Below, piece by piece: positions 1 to 8,572 of a stretch of 15,625 bases of DNA (its first letter is position 1; every line of letters begins with the position of its first letter). Below the pieces are notes generated by a model. It was not told the DNA's origin. It searched no databases and saw only the letters and a program-made list of their open reading frames with translations. Source of the stretch: an uncultured Alphaproteobacteria bacterium (GTDB lineage Bacteria; Pseudomonadota; Alphaproteobacteria; Caulobacterales; Parvularculaceae); assembly GCA_938003575.1 (NCBI GenBank), contig CALKYG010000367.1:1-15625 (forward strand), read 5' to 3'. Position numbers and translations under genes: made by a program.

Positions 1-1833
1 TGGCCCGATAACGCCAATCTCGACAAGGCCCGCCGTCTTCTTTGGCCGGTGAAGCAGAAATACGGCAACAGTCTTTCCTGGGCGGATTTGATGATCCTCA
101 CCGGAAACGTCGCGCTCGAATCGATGGGATTTAAAACCTACGGGTTCGCCGGCGGCAGAGAAGATGACTGGCAGGCGGAAACCGTCAACTGGGGCCCGGA
201 AGCAGAGATGCTCGGCGACAAGCGCTTCAGCGGCGACCGCAAGCTTCAGGGGCCGCTCGCCGCAAGCCAGATGGGTCTCATCTACGTAAATCCGGAAGGT
301 CCGAACGGCAATCCGGACCCGGTGGCCGCGGCTCATGACATTCGCGAGACCTTCGGCCGCATGGCGATGAACGATGAGGAAACAGTGGCGTTGATCGCAG
401 GCGGCCACACATTCGGCAAGACGCATGGCGCGGCCAAGCCCGCCGATTGCGTCGGCCGCGAACCCGCCGCCGAGAGCGTCGCAGCGCAAGGCCTCGGCTG
501 GATCAACAAGTGCGGAACAGGCAAGGGCGGCGATGCGATCACCAGCGGCCTCGAAGGCGCCTGGACGTCAAGCCCGACCGTCTTCACGCAACAGTTCCTG
601 GACAATCTCTTCAATTTCGAATGGAAGCAGACAAGAAGCCCCGCAGGAGCGGTTCAGTGGATTCCGACCGACGAAGCGGCCGCCAATCTCGTGCCCGACG
701 CGCATGACCCGACGAAACGCCACCCGCCGGTGATGCTGACGACGGACTTGTCGCTGAGGTTCGATCCCGAATACGCAAAGATCGCAAAGCGCTTTCAGGA
801 GAATCCCGAAGAGTTTGAGCGCGCTTTCGCAAAGGCCTGGTTCAAGCTGACCCATCGCGATATGGGACCGAAGGCGCGGTATGTCGGCGCTGAAGTCCCG
901 GCGGATGACCTGATCTGGCAAGATCCTCTTCCCGCGGTCGATCATCCGCTCATTAATGCTTCCGACGCCGCCGCGCTCAAAGGCCGCATCCTCGCATCCG
1001 GCCTCACCGTTCCCGAGCTCGTCCGCGCAGCCTGGGCGTCGGCCTCTTCCTATCGCGACACCGACATGCGCGGCGGCGCCAACGGCGCGCGCGTGCGCCT
1101 TGCTCCCCAAAAGGACTGGGATGCGAACGATCCGGCGGAACTCGCTCGGGTCGTTGAAAAGCTGACGGAAATTCAGACGGCGTTTAACGCCGGCGCCGCG
1201 GGCGGCAAGAAGGTCTCGCTCGCTGATCTTATCGTGCTGGGCGGCGCAGCGGCGATCGAGAAAGCTGCAAAGGATGCCGGCATGACGGTCGCGGTTCCCT
1301 TCAATCCGGGCCGCGCCGACGCGTCGGAAGATCAGACCGACGTCGCTTCGTTCGACGTGCTGAAGCCTTCCGCGGACGGCTTCCGGAATTATTACGGACC
1401 GGAAGAAAAAAGGCGCCCGTCAGAGGCGCTTGTGGACAAGGCCGACATGTTGGGTCTTACTGTGCCGGAGATGACTGTGCTCGTCGGCGGCATGCGGGCG
1501 CTTGATGCGAATTCAGGCGGCGCCAAGCACGGCGTCTTCACCAAGCGGCCGGGAGTGCTGACCAACGACTTCTTCGTCAATCTTCTCGACATGTCGACGG
1601 TATGGACGCCGGCTTCCGGCGCGAAATACGTCTACGAAGGCCGCGACCGCGCATCGGGCGATCTCAAATGGACGGCGACGGAGACCGATCTTGTCTTCGG
1701 CTCCAATGCGGAACTGCGCGCTGTTGTCGAACTCTACGCCCAGAACGGCGGACAGCAGGCCTTCGTCAGGGACTTTATAGCGGCCTGGACAAAGGTGATG
1801 AACAACGACCGGTTCGACCTGAAGAAGACATAG
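1..1833 (+). CDS. katG: Catalase-peroxidase KatG, 5'-truncated by the window edge
   Basis: Bifunctional haem enzyme that destroys hydrogen peroxide by catalase and peroxidase reactions, normally in the cytoplasm. The reading frame is open from base 1 (first residues [20 protein letters not shown]), so the GTG at 49 is internal. The true start, with the distal Arg-Trp-His site, lies upstream. About 610 residues are seen of a usual ~730-740. Visible hallmarks: the YVNPEGP motif, whose Tyr (bases 283-285) should form the family's Trp-Tyr-Met adduct; the partner Met in RMAMND (361-363); the proximal haem ligand His in [10 protein letters not shown] (406-408); TDLSLR with the conserved Asp; and [16 protein letters not shown], which probably carries the mobile switch Arg. 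The C-terminal, haem-less duplicate domain is complete to the stop at 1831-1833. A strong hairpin terminator follows at 1862. Nothing in the visible part suggests inactivation. The family assignment is essentially certain. Confidence 0.97.
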   Translation, partial: WPDNANLDKARRLLWPVKQKYGNSLSWADLMILTGNVALESMGFKTYGFAGGREDDWQAETVNWGPEAEMLGDKRFSGDRKLQGPLAASQMGLIYVNPEGPNGNPDPVAAAHDIRETFGRMAMNDEETVALIAGGHTFGKTHGAAKPADCVGREPAAESVAAQGLGWINKCGTGKGGDAITSGLEGAWTSSPTVFTQQFLDNLFNFEWKQTRSPAGAVQWIPTDEAAANLVPDAHDPTKRHPPVMLTTDLSLRFDPEYAKIAKRFQENPEEFERAFAKAWFKLTHRDMGPKARYVGAEVPADDLIWQDPLPAVDHPLINASDAAALKGRILASGLTVPELVRAAWASASSYRDTDMRGGANGARVRLAPQKDWDANDPAELARVVEKLTEIQTAFNAGAAGGKKVSLADLIVLGGAAAIEKAAKDAGMTVAVPFNPGRADASEDQTDVASFDVLKPSADGFRNYYGPEEKRRPSEALVDKADMLGLTVPEMTVLVGGMRALDANSGGAKHGVFTKRPGVLTNDFFVNLLDMSTVWTPASGAKYVYEGRDRASGDLKWTATETDLVFGSNAELRAVVELYAQNGGQQAFVRDFIAAWTKVMNNDRFDLKKT

Positions 1834-1861
1834 CCGCATTGATCCGAATAATCGGTTCGGG

Positions 1862-1888
1862 AAAGGACGGCCTGCGGGCCGTCCTTTT
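1862..1888. terminator. Bidirectional rho-independent terminator between katG and the convergent arylsulfotransferase-like gene
   Basis: A perfect 11-bp inverted repeat (1862-1872 pairing with 1877-1887) surrounds a 4-base TGCG loop. It is GC-rich at the core and has an A-tract on one side and a T-tract on the other, so it reads as an intrinsic terminator on both strands. It starts 28 bases after the katG stop. It directly abuts the minus-strand stop codon at 1888-1890, so one element can end both convergent transcripts. Confidence 0.9.
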
Positions 1889-3348
1889 CATTTGCCTGCG
1901 GTCACAGCGCAGGCCGGCTCTTTTAGAAAATCGAGATCCGACCTGTTGTGGCGCGTAGCGCCCGTCACTCGCCCATAGACCGGCGAGCCGTCTTTCATCT
2001 CCAGCAGATTGGCGAACTGCCAGACGATCTCCTTGGTTTCACGGTCGACTTCGAAGGCGCGGCCGCCTTCCGGTTCGACAATAAGCACATTGCCGTTCTC
2101 GAGCGGTTCGATTTTGCCCTGGATCGACGAGAAGAAAGGACTGTCGGCTGCGCCCTCATAGCTCCATACGGTTTCCTGCGTGCGCGGATTGATTTCGACG
2201 ATGCGCGAGTGGCCAAGCCCCTGCCCTTCAGGCAGATAGGAAAGGTGATTGTGCTGGCTTCTTTCCGTTCTGTTGTCGTAAATGAGGATGTTTCCGTTCG
2301 GCAGCAGGTCGGGATCATGCTGACGCAGCGTCAGTCCCGACAGCGCGAACTTGAATTTGCGCGTTTGGCGATCAATGACGGCGATCGAATCAATCGTGCG
2401 CATCGACACGACGATGTCGCCTTCATTGATGTGCGGATTGAGGGCGGCGAACTCGGCGCCGACGATGTCCGCGTCGTTAAGGTGGGTGATATCGGATGTG
2501 ACGGTTTTCGCCGTGTCCGGCGACCCCTCGGCGAAAAGACCTTCAAAGCGTCCGCCGACCGCAGCATCGACAAGCGGAAAGGATTCCCTGAACTCGCCGT
2601 CCGGACTCAGCCGGGCGACCGACTCGTAAAAATAGGGCGCCGATATCCATTCAGCGCCGGCGGTTCTTGATTTCCTGAATTCCCGGAACGGCACCCAAAG
2701 ATCGCCTGCGGGATCCAGAGAGAGGGAATGATGATATTCGCCGGCGACAGTCCAGATCTTGTTGGAGCAGCGGTCAATCTTCGCAACGCCGTAGTAATCG
2801 ACCGTGAAAACCACGTCTCCGTTCGGATAGAGATGGGCGCCGTCGATCACCTTGAAGTCGCCCGGCAGCAGCCTGTCCTTCGGCTGCGCAAGGTCCTTGT
2901 TCGTTTCATCCGGAATGCGCCACTCATGAACGAGGCCGCCGTCTGCGTCGACCAGAACGAGACCGTAACTGTCGCCGCGAAACGCCTGAACGAGCGTCAG
3001 CGAATCCTTGCCGATCCGCGGCTCGACGGTCGCTCTTGCAGGATAGCCCGCCGGCCAGGAAATCTTGCTCGGATGCAGCTTCTGGACGCGATATTGCCAT
3101 TGCAGGCTGATCAGTGAGCGCACATCGCTGAGCGTGTTGAAGAAGTAGCTTAGCTGCTTGCCCGGAAAGAATCCGAACCGCGGCGAGGCGGCGCCGACTG
3201 AGACCAGCACAACGCACAGATAAAAGAAAAGGATCGCCTGACCCACGCGATCGGAGAACGCCGGCGAGTTTGCGTTTCTGAGGGCGTTTTGCGCCGCAGC
3301 AAAAACGCCCTTCGGATGCCGCGTGTTTGCGTCGTCACGATCGATCAT
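1888..3348 (-). CDS. Membrane-anchored arylsulfotransferase (ASST)-like protein
   Basis: 486 residues from the ATG at 3348. Residues ~37-54 form one membrane segment (AILFFYLCVVLVSVGAAS). The rest is a beta-propeller-like repeat protein, predicted to be periplasmic. It matches the arylsulfotransferase-like family (Pfam Arylsulfotran type) through repeated blade motifs: 'YGLVLVDADGGLVHEW', HINEGDIVVSMR (His306), QHDPDLLPNGNILIYDN (His344) and 'VWQFANLL'. Authentic ASSTs move sulfate between phenolic substrates without PAPS. Many alphaproteobacterial relatives are uncharacterised, so the activity is inferred. An in-frame TTG at 3465 would give 525 residues, but I prefer the ATG because a G-rich ribosome site (3353-3357, spacing 4) precedes it and the extra N-terminus looks non-coding. 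The gene converges on katG and diverges from the hydrolase. No export peptide is cleaved; the single segment should act as an anchor. Confidence 0.8.
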   Translation of the reverse strand: MIDRDDANTRHPKGVFAAAQNALRNANSPAFSDRVGQAILFFYLCVVLVSVGAASPRFGFFPGKQLSYFFNTLSDVRSLISLQWQYRVQKLHPSKISWPAGYPARATVEPRIGKDSLTLVQAFRGDSYGLVLVDADGGLVHEWRIPDETNKDLAQPKDRLLPGDFKVIDGAHLYPNGDVVFTVDYYGVAKIDRCSNKIWTVAGEYHHSLSLDPAGDLWVPFREFRKSRTAGAEWISAPYFYESVARLSPDGEFRESFPLVDAAVGGRFEGLFAEGSPDTAKTVTSDITHLNDADIVGAEFAALNPHINEGDIVVSMRTIDSIAVIDRQTRKFKFALSGLTLRQHDPDLLPNGNILIYDNRTERSQHNHLSYLPEGQGLGHSRIVEINPRTQETVWSYEGAADSPFFSSIQGKIEPLENGNVLIVEPEGGRAFEVDRETKEIVWQFANLLEMKDGSPVYGRVTGATRHNRSDLDFLKEPACAVTAGK

Positions 3349-3486
3349 GATGCCCCCGTCGCCCTCAAGGTCGCAGAAAACCGGCGAAAGACCGATTAAC
3401 GCCGCAGGGTTAACGATCAATGAGGCGCCGGTTGTCGGCCTCCTGCGCTCTGCTATGGTCAGCAAGGGCGATGCGGCGGGGTGATC
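3349..3486. promoter_or_regulatory. Divergent promoter spacer between the ASST-like gene and the hydrolase
   Basis: These 138 bases must hold the start signals for both divergent genes if the ASST-like gene starts at 3348. It contains two direct copies of TTAACG (3396-3401 and 3410-3415), 14 bases apart, in an otherwise GC-rich stretch. I could not assign -35/-10 boxes with confidence. Confidence 0.35.
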
Positions 3487-5586
3487 ATGATGAAGCGCGT
3501 TCTTGGGGCTGCGGCCCTGGCTCTTTTTTTCGCGTCTAACGCAGCTGCGCAGGGCGCGCCCGAGGCGCCGGCGGCGGCGGATGAGGACGCCGCAATTGAG
3601 GAAGCGGCGGCGGATCTCTTCGCGCGGGACAAGTTCCTTGTTGAAACGATCGTCTGCCCCTTCAAGGGCGTGATCAAATACAAGCCGGGCGAAATTTCCT
3701 GCGGGCTTCTTTCAGTTCCCGAAAATCGCGAAAAATCCCGTTCGAGAATGATCAAGCTGCATTTCGTGAAACTTCACGCCCGCAAGCCCGAAAAATGGGA
3801 TGAGGCGGAAAAGGGAGAGTGGACGAAGCGCGAAGACCCGATCGTCTATCTGACCGGCGGACCCGGCGCCAAGGCGGACGGCTATGTCAAAAGATTCAAG
3901 GATCACGGCGCGCGCGACGTTCGCGACATGTACATCCTTGAACAGCGCGGCATCGGCAATTCCGGCGATTTCTGCGCAAAATATGCGCTGTTCGATCCAT
4001 CCGCCGGCAATAAGGAGGACTGGGCCTCCTATCAGCGCGCCGCGCTCTCGGCGATGGAGAACTGTTTCGCCGAAGCGAAGGCCGCGCGCGTCGACCTTTC
4101 GGGATACAACACCATCGAGAACGCCCGGGATGTGGAAGCGCTGCGTCGCGCGCTCGGCTATGAAAAATGGAATGTCTGGGGCATCTCATATGGTTCGATA
4201 CTCGGTCAGGCCTATCTGAAACAGGACCCGGACGGAATTCGGGCGGTGATTCTGGACGCGATCGTGCCGATCGTTCCCGGCGCGCATTTCCAGCGCGTCG
4301 CAACTCATTTCCAGCGCGACCTAGATCTCCTGGAATCGGCGTGCGGCGCCGACAAGACTTGCGCGCGTTCGTTCCCGGATCTGCAAAAGCGGCTCAAGGC
4401 GGCGATGGTGAAGACGCTGGAAACGCCGATCGCCGTCGATGCAATCGATACCGAGCTGTTTCCTGCAGGAAAAGGCTGGTTCTTCGGCGATCTTGTCGGA
4501 GGGTTGCCTTTTTCGCTCCTTTACGAACAGGACAATTATCCGACGCTTCCAGCGCTGATCGATGCGATCGTCGGACGAATCGAGAGGGAGGACTTCGACT
4601 CCTTCCGTATCCTGACGGCCGGCGCGCCGGGCGGACCCGCCGGTTTTCAGATCAGTCCCGGCATGTATAACGCGATCGCCTGCAATGACGGCTGGTATGG
4701 ACGGCTTCGCGACGCCGTCGCGCAGGACGCGCTGGATCACCCGGAACTTTCGGCGCTGCTCGTTGATCCCGAGCTTATCGACGCGGCGGCAGCGCTGTGC
4801 AGGCGATATGGCATGAACTCGCGGCCTGAGGACCAGTATGCGGCGGTTGCGACTGATATTCCAACGGTGATCGCCAACGGGCAGATGGACCCGATCACCC
4901 CGCCCCCGCTGGCGCAGTCGATCGTTCCGGGCTTTTCCAACGGGACCTATGTCGAGTTCCCGTATTCCGGTCACGGACCAACGCGTTCAGTGAAATGCGC
5001 GGGCGATTTCGTAACGAAATTCTTTGACAACCCCTCCGGCGAAGTCGACCGGACCTGTCCCGACGGCATCACGTCTCCGAAGTTTTCGGGGCCGCTTTAC
5101 CAGCCGGAGGGGCTCCTGCGTCTTGCCGCGCTCGCAATCGAGGACGAAAAGAAGATTGCAGCGCCCGCGCTGTGGTTCGGGTTGCCGGCTGTCGCGCTCG
5201 CGGCCGCATTCATCGTGTATTTGCTCGCTCCCATTGCACGCCTCATCAATAACGACGCGGCGCCGACGACATTGGGCGCGCGGCCGCTCGCTTTTGCGAC
5301 GGCGCTTCTCGGCGCGGCCAGCACAGCCGGTCTCGGCTACGGCGCATATGCGACGATCGACGCCAATGAAGCGCTCATTCTCGGCGGCTTGCTCGGCTGG
5401 TCGCGCTGGTTCGCGCTCGCCGGCGCGGCGGCCGGCCTTGCCGGCGCCGGCGTCCTGTACCTGACTGTCAAGGCGCGCCTTCAACGATCGCTGCCGATCG
5501 GCACGCTTGCAGGATTGCTGATCACCGGCGTCTCCGGCGTCGCGCTTTCAGCCTTCCTTCTCCTGAACGGGTTTGGCCCGTTTTGA
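3487..5586 (+). CDS. Secreted alpha/beta hydrolase (TAP-like) with C-terminal four-helix membrane anchor
   Basis: 699 residues. The start is ATG 3487 (or the next codon, 3490), after a G-rich ribosome site (GGCGGGG ending at 3481). An N-terminal signal peptide (MMKRVLGAAALALFFASNAAA) suggests export. The catalytic part is an alpha/beta hydrolase of the prolyl-aminopeptidase / tripeptidyl-aminopeptidase type: an oxyanion-loop motif TGGPG; the nucleophile elbow GISYG with Ser234 (4186-4188); Asp468 in NGQMDPITPP (4888-4890); and His496 in YSGHGPT (4972-4974), the last two within a TAP-like C-terminal domain. Several Cys residues (for example CGADKTC) could form disulfides in the periplasm. Unusually, residues ~559-699 add four hydrophobic helices, so the enzyme should be held at the inner membrane facing the periplasm. 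Substrate is unknown: a peptidase or an esterase is possible. It lies 95 bases upstream of the exosortase on the same strand. Confidence 0.85.
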   Translation: MMKRVLGAAALALFFASNAAAQGAPEAPAAADEDAAIEEAAADLFARDKFLVETIVCPFKGVIKYKPGEISCGLLSVPENREKSRSRMIKLHFVKLHARKPEKWDEAEKGEWTKREDPIVYLTGGPGAKADGYVKRFKDHGARDVRDMYILEQRGIGNSGDFCAKYALFDPSAGNKEDWASYQRAALSAMENCFAEAKAARVDLSGYNTIENARDVEALRRALGYEKWNVWGISYGSILGQAYLKQDPDGIRAVILDAIVPIVPGAHFQRVATHFQRDLDLLESACGADKTCARSFPDLQKRLKAAMVKTLETPIAVDAIDTELFPAGKGWFFGDLVGGLPFSLLYEQDNYPTLPALIDAIVGRIEREDFDSFRILTAGAPGGPAGFQISPGMYNAIACNDGWYGRLRDAVAQDALDHPELSALLVDPELIDAAAALCRRYGMNSRPEDQYAAVATDIPTVIANGQMDPITPPPLAQSIVPGFSNGTYVEFPYSGHGPTRSVKCAGDFVTKFFDNPSGEVDRTCPDGITSPKFSGPLYQPEGLLRLAALAIEDEKKIAAPALWFGLPAVALAAAFIVYLLAPIARLINNDAAPTTLGARPLAFATALLGAASTAGLGYGAYATIDANEALILGGLLGWSRWFALAGAAAGLAGAGVLYLTVKARLQRSLPIGTLAGLLITGVSGVALSAFLLLNGFGPF

Positions 5587-5633
5587 GGCGAAAGCGCACC
5601 GCGGCAAGGCGCATGCTTGTTGCATCCTGAGCG

Positions 5634-5659
5634 ATCCGTAAGCTACGCCTAATCCGTAA
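5634..5659 (+). repeat. Direct repeat ATCCGTAA x2 upstream of the exosortase
   Basis: Two exact copies of ATCCGTAA (5634-5641 and 5652-5659) lie 18 bases apart, centred about 35 bases before the exosortase start. They sit in the 95-base spacer after the hydrolase stop. They could be a regulator site for the exosortase-glycosyltransferase pair. This is inference from the repeat alone. Confidence 0.3.
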
Positions 5660-5670
5660 ATTCAGCCGCT

Positions 5671-5674
5671 GGAG
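5671..5674 (+). promoter_or_regulatory. Ribosome binding site fixing the TTG start of the exosortase
   Basis: GGAG stands 7 bases before the TTG at 5682, the expected spacing. No in-frame ATG lies near the beginning of the membrane domain. This supports the rare TTG as the real start. Confidence 0.6.
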
Positions 5675-5681
5675 CCGCAAG

Positions 5682-7271
5682 TTGGACGCCGCCTCATCGA
5701 CGCCCGCCACTTCATACAATCGCAGAAGGCTTCCGTTCGGAAATCCTGTTGCAATCGCCGCGATCGCGGCGACCGTCATCGGTCTCAGCGTCCTGTTCTG
5801 GGACGCAACGCTTAATCTTTGGCGGCGATGGGGAAACCAGCAGGAATTGTCCCACAGCTATTTCATCCCGGTCGTCTCCGCCTATCTCCTCTGGATTAAC
5901 CGTGAAACCGTTCAAAAGAGCATCGGCGGACCCTCGTTCGCAGGCGTCGGCCTGATCGGGGTCGCCTTGGCGCTCTTGCTGCTCGGCCAGCTGACCAGCA
6001 TTTTCCTGTTTCAGCATCTCGGCCTTGTCGTCGCGATCGCCGGACTTGTCGCCGCTTTCGGCGGACTGTCGCTATTGCGCACGACGGCGGCGCCGGTCGC
6101 CTTCCTTTTCTTCGCCGTGCCGCCGCCCTATTGGGTGATTACCGTTCTGTCCTGGAAGTTCCAGCAAATGTCATCGGTCCTCGGCGTCATCATGGTCGAG
6201 CTGATGGGGATTCCGGTCCACCTGTCCGGCAACATCATCGATCTCGGCGACTACAAGCTGCAGGTCGCCGAAGCATGCAGCGGGCTCAGATATCTGTTTC
6301 CATTCCTGAGCCTCGGGGTCATGGCCGCCTATATGTATCGCGGCAGGTTATGGCAGCGCGCGCTAATTGTCGCCTCGACTGTTCCGATCACCATCCTGAT
6401 GAACTCCGTCAGGATCGCCGTGACCGCCGCCATGGTTCAGGCTTACGGCGTTGAACACGCGGAAGGCGCGCTCCATTTCTTTGAGGGCTGGGTCGTCTTC
6501 CTTTTCTGCCTTGTTGCGCTATTCGGGGTCATTGCGGTCCTTGCGCGGTTTTCATCGCCGAAGGTCAATCCGCTCGAAGCGCTGACGACGCCCGATTTGC
6601 CGCTGACAGCGCCAAAATCCGCCCGCGGGTCGCGCGCTTCCGTTTTCGCCGGCGCCGGTGCGCTTTCGCTTCTTGCGATCGGCGCGTCGCAAATTGTCAC
6701 CGACGACGCGCTCATCATCCCGGATCGAAAGGCGTTCGCTTCCATTCCCGGGGAATTTCCCGGCTGGCTGACAGACGTCCGCCCGCTCGACCCCAGCGTC
6801 GCCGAGGTTCTCGGCGCGGACGATTCCATCGTCGTCAATTTGCGGTCGCCGGACGGCGAGGACTTCAATCTTTACATCGCCTATCTCAACGCCCAGCGCG
6901 ACGGTCGGTCCTGGCACAGCCCCCGCCAATGCATTCCCGGCGGCGGCTGGAAGATCGTCGATCAGAAAGTCATCAAGTCGAAAACAAAGGCGGGCGAGTT
7001 CTTTCCCTATAATCGGCTGATTATTCAGAACGGCGACAACCGCCAGCTCGTCTATTACTGGTATGATCAGCGCGGCCGAAAGGTCGCCAACGAATTCGTC
7101 ATGAAATTCTGGCTGATTGTCGACGCCGTGACGCGCAAGCGCTCGGACGGCGCGATGGTGAGGCTGCTGACCCCGATCGAGTCCGGCATGACCGTCGGCG
7201 ACGCCGACAGGAAACTCGAAAGGCTGGTCTCGCGGGTTGAAGAGTTCCTTCCCCCTTATGTTCCGCATTGA
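5682..7271 (+). CDS. Exosortase fused to EpsI domain (XrtD-like)
   Basis: 529 residues, TTG start with a GGAG site 7 bases upstream. The N-terminal ~300 residues are a polytopic exosortase domain with the family's catalytic triad: Cys199 in EACSGLRYL (6276-6278), Arg244 in NSVRIAVTA (6411-6413) and His265 in ALHFFEGW (6474-6476). After a loop rich in Pro, Thr and Ser comes another hydrophobic segment (~residues 323-338). The C-terminal EpsI domain follows, with its signature HSPRQCIPGGGW. Exosortases act in the inner membrane and are thought to cleave and transfer proteins bearing C-terminal sorting signals. The fused EpsI arrangement matches the XrtD (VPLPA-CTERM) type best, but subtype assignment needs a model search. 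No substrate with such a tail is encoded in the window. The glycosyltransferase gene follows after 33 bases, so the two are probably one operon linked to exopolysaccharide production. Confidence 0.92.
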   Translation: MDAASSTPATSYNRRRLPFGNPVAIAAIAATVIGLSVLFWDATLNLWRRWGNQQELSHSYFIPVVSAYLLWINRETVQKSIGGPSFAGVGLIGVALALLLLGQLTSIFLFQHLGLVVAIAGLVAAFGGLSLLRTTAAPVAFLFFAVPPPYWVITVLSWKFQQMSSVLGVIMVELMGIPVHLSGNIIDLGDYKLQVAEACSGLRYLFPFLSLGVMAAYMYRGRLWQRALIVASTVPITILMNSVRIAVTAAMVQAYGVEHAEGALHFFEGWVVFLFCLVALFGVIAVLARFSSPKVNPLEALTTPDLPLTAPKSARGSRASVFAGAGALSLLAIGASQIVTDDALIIPDRKAFASIPGEFPGWLTDVRPLDPSVAEVLGADDSIVVNLRSPDGEDFNLYIAYLNAQRDGRSWHSPRQCIPGGGWKIVDQKVIKSKTKAGEFFPYNRLIIQNGDNRQLVYYWYDQRGRKVANEFVMKFWLIVDAVTRKRSDGAMVRLLTPIESGMTVGDADRKLERLVSRVEEFLPPYVPH

Positions 7272-7304
7272 CGCCCGCGCCGAAGCGCCGACAGGAAATT
7301 ATCC

Positions 7305-8555
7305 GTGCGCGTCCTGATTGCAGCCAGCAATATTTCAACGCGCATGGGCGGCGAGGCGGTGCTCCCGTTTCACATAATTCGCGAAATGCGCGCGCTTGGC
7401 GTCGATTGCCGCGCGGTCGCGCACGCCCGCGTGCGCAAGGAGCTTTCCGAGAGCGAAATCTGGGATCCGGAGAAATTCCACTTCATCGAGGATGCTTTCG
7501 CCGAGAAGGCGCTCTTTCGCGCCAGCAAGCTCGCCCCGCCGGCGATCCGCGACCGCGTATTCATGAGTGCGATCGCCGCCGTCACGGGCGCGAGGATCGC
7601 CAAAGCGGCCCGTTGGATCGCGCGCAATGAGAAAGTCGACGTCATCCATCAGCCGACGCCGGTGTCGCCGAAATTCCCGTCCTTCCTCACGCGCATGCCG
7701 GCGCCTGTCGTGATCGGCCCGATGAACGGCGGCATGACTTTTCCGCCAGCTTTCGCAAAGGAATACGGGCAGGGATCGCTCTGGGCGGTTAAGGCGGCGC
7801 GCATGCTGTCCGGCGCCGTGAACCGCCTTATTCCCGGCAAAATCGAAGCGGCGGCGATCCTCGTCGCCAACGAGCGCACCCGTGAAGCGCTTCCATCGGT
7901 CATCGATCCGGCGAAGGTCGAATTGATCGTCGAAAACGGCGTCGATCTTGCGCTGTGGAACGTCGAGAGCGCCGGCAAGCCCGAAAATCCGGTCTTTGTT
8001 TTTGTCGGACGCCTCATTTGGCTGAAGGCTGTCGATCTGTTGATTGAGGCGTTTGCCGAATTGCCTGCGAACGCCCGCCTTCTCATCATCGGCGACGGTC
8101 CGGAGAGAGCTCGCCTTACCGAGATTGCAGGCAAGTCGCCTGCGTCCGCAAGAATTGAGTTTCTCGGATTCAGGAAGCAGCCGGAAATTCGCGACATAGT
8201 GTCGGCGGCGACCGCGCTTGTGCTGCCGTCGCTCCACGAATGCGGCGGCGCCGTCATACTTGAAGCGTTCGCATGCCGCACCGCGGCGATCGCAACCGAT
8301 TGGGGCGGCCCCAGAGAGTACGTGACGCCGGAGACCGGCTATCTCATATCGCCGGATTCAAAACAGGGCTTCATCGACGGCCTTGCGCGGGCGATGACCG
8401 CTCTGGCGGCTGATCGCGCGCTCGCGACGCGAATGGGCGAGGCCGCCCACGAGCATGTTGTCGCGAATTTTTCGTGGGCGGCGAAAGCGAAACGGATGGT
8501 CAGCATATACGAGGCTGCGATCAGGAATACGGCGCGGCCCGCGCGGCGAACCTGA
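7305..8555 (+). CDS. Glycosyltransferase family 4-type (GT-B fold)
   Basis: 416 residues. The start is GTG 7305, supported by AGGA at 7293-7296. The N-terminus MRVLIAASNISTRMGGEA is the donor-independent Rossmann half of a GT-B enzyme. The C-terminal half holds the donor-binding signatures FVGRLIWLKAVDLLIEAF, LLIIGDGPER and the E-x7-E motif in HECGGAVILEA (Glu312 and Glu320). Such retaining enzymes transfer a sugar from a nucleotide donor to a lipid-linked or growing glycan in the cytoplasm. Acceptor and donor cannot be read from the sequence. It lies 33 bases after the exosortase on the same strand, which fits a role in exopolysaccharide or surface glycan assembly. It converges with the LysM lipoprotein gene with only 17 bases between stop codons. 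Confidence 0.92.
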   Translation: MRVLIAASNISTRMGGEAVLPFHIIREMRALGVDCRAVAHARVRKELSESEIWDPEKFHFIEDAFAEKALFRASKLAPPAIRDRVFMSAIAAVTGARIAKAARWIARNEKVDVIHQPTPVSPKFPSFLTRMPAPVVIGPMNGGMTFPPAFAKEYGQGSLWAVKAARMLSGAVNRLIPGKIEAAAILVANERTREALPSVIDPAKVELIVENGVDLALWNVESAGKPENPVFVFVGRLIWLKAVDLLIEAFAELPANARLLIIGDGPERARLTEIAGKSPASARIEFLGFRKQPEIRDIVSAATALVLPSLHECGGAVILEAFACRTAAIATDWGGPREYVTPETGYLISPDSKQGFIDGLARAMTALAADRALATRMGEAAHEHVVANFSWAAKAKRMVSIYEAAIRNTARPARRT

Positions 8556-8558
8556 CCA

Positions 8559-8572
8559 ACCGCCGGGGCGGT
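8559..8572. terminator. Candidate hairpin in the convergent gap
   Basis: ACCGCC and GGCGGT (8559-8564 and 8567-8572) form a perfect inverted repeat that nearly fills the 17-base gap between two convergent genes. With a realistic 4-base loop the stem is 5 bp. Only a weak T-rich stretch follows on the plus strand, so this is a possible rather than clear terminator. Confidence 0.35.

Noticed and set aside
1948..2670. Plus-strand open frame (240 codons) opposite the ASST-like gene
   Set aside because: The minus strand carries family motifs across this stretch, and the plus-strand product resembles nothing known. It is a shadow.
3396..3415. Two TTAACG copies that resemble CtrA half-sites
   Set aside because: The CtrA consensus needs TTAA-N7-TTAA, while here the spacer between TTAA copies is ten bases. 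Kept only as a direct repeat in the spacer entry.
3349..3465. N-terminal extension of the ASST-like gene to the TTG at 3465
   Set aside because: The ATG at 3348 has a G-rich site just upstream. The extra 39 residues show no signal or domain character and would use up the divergent promoter spacer.
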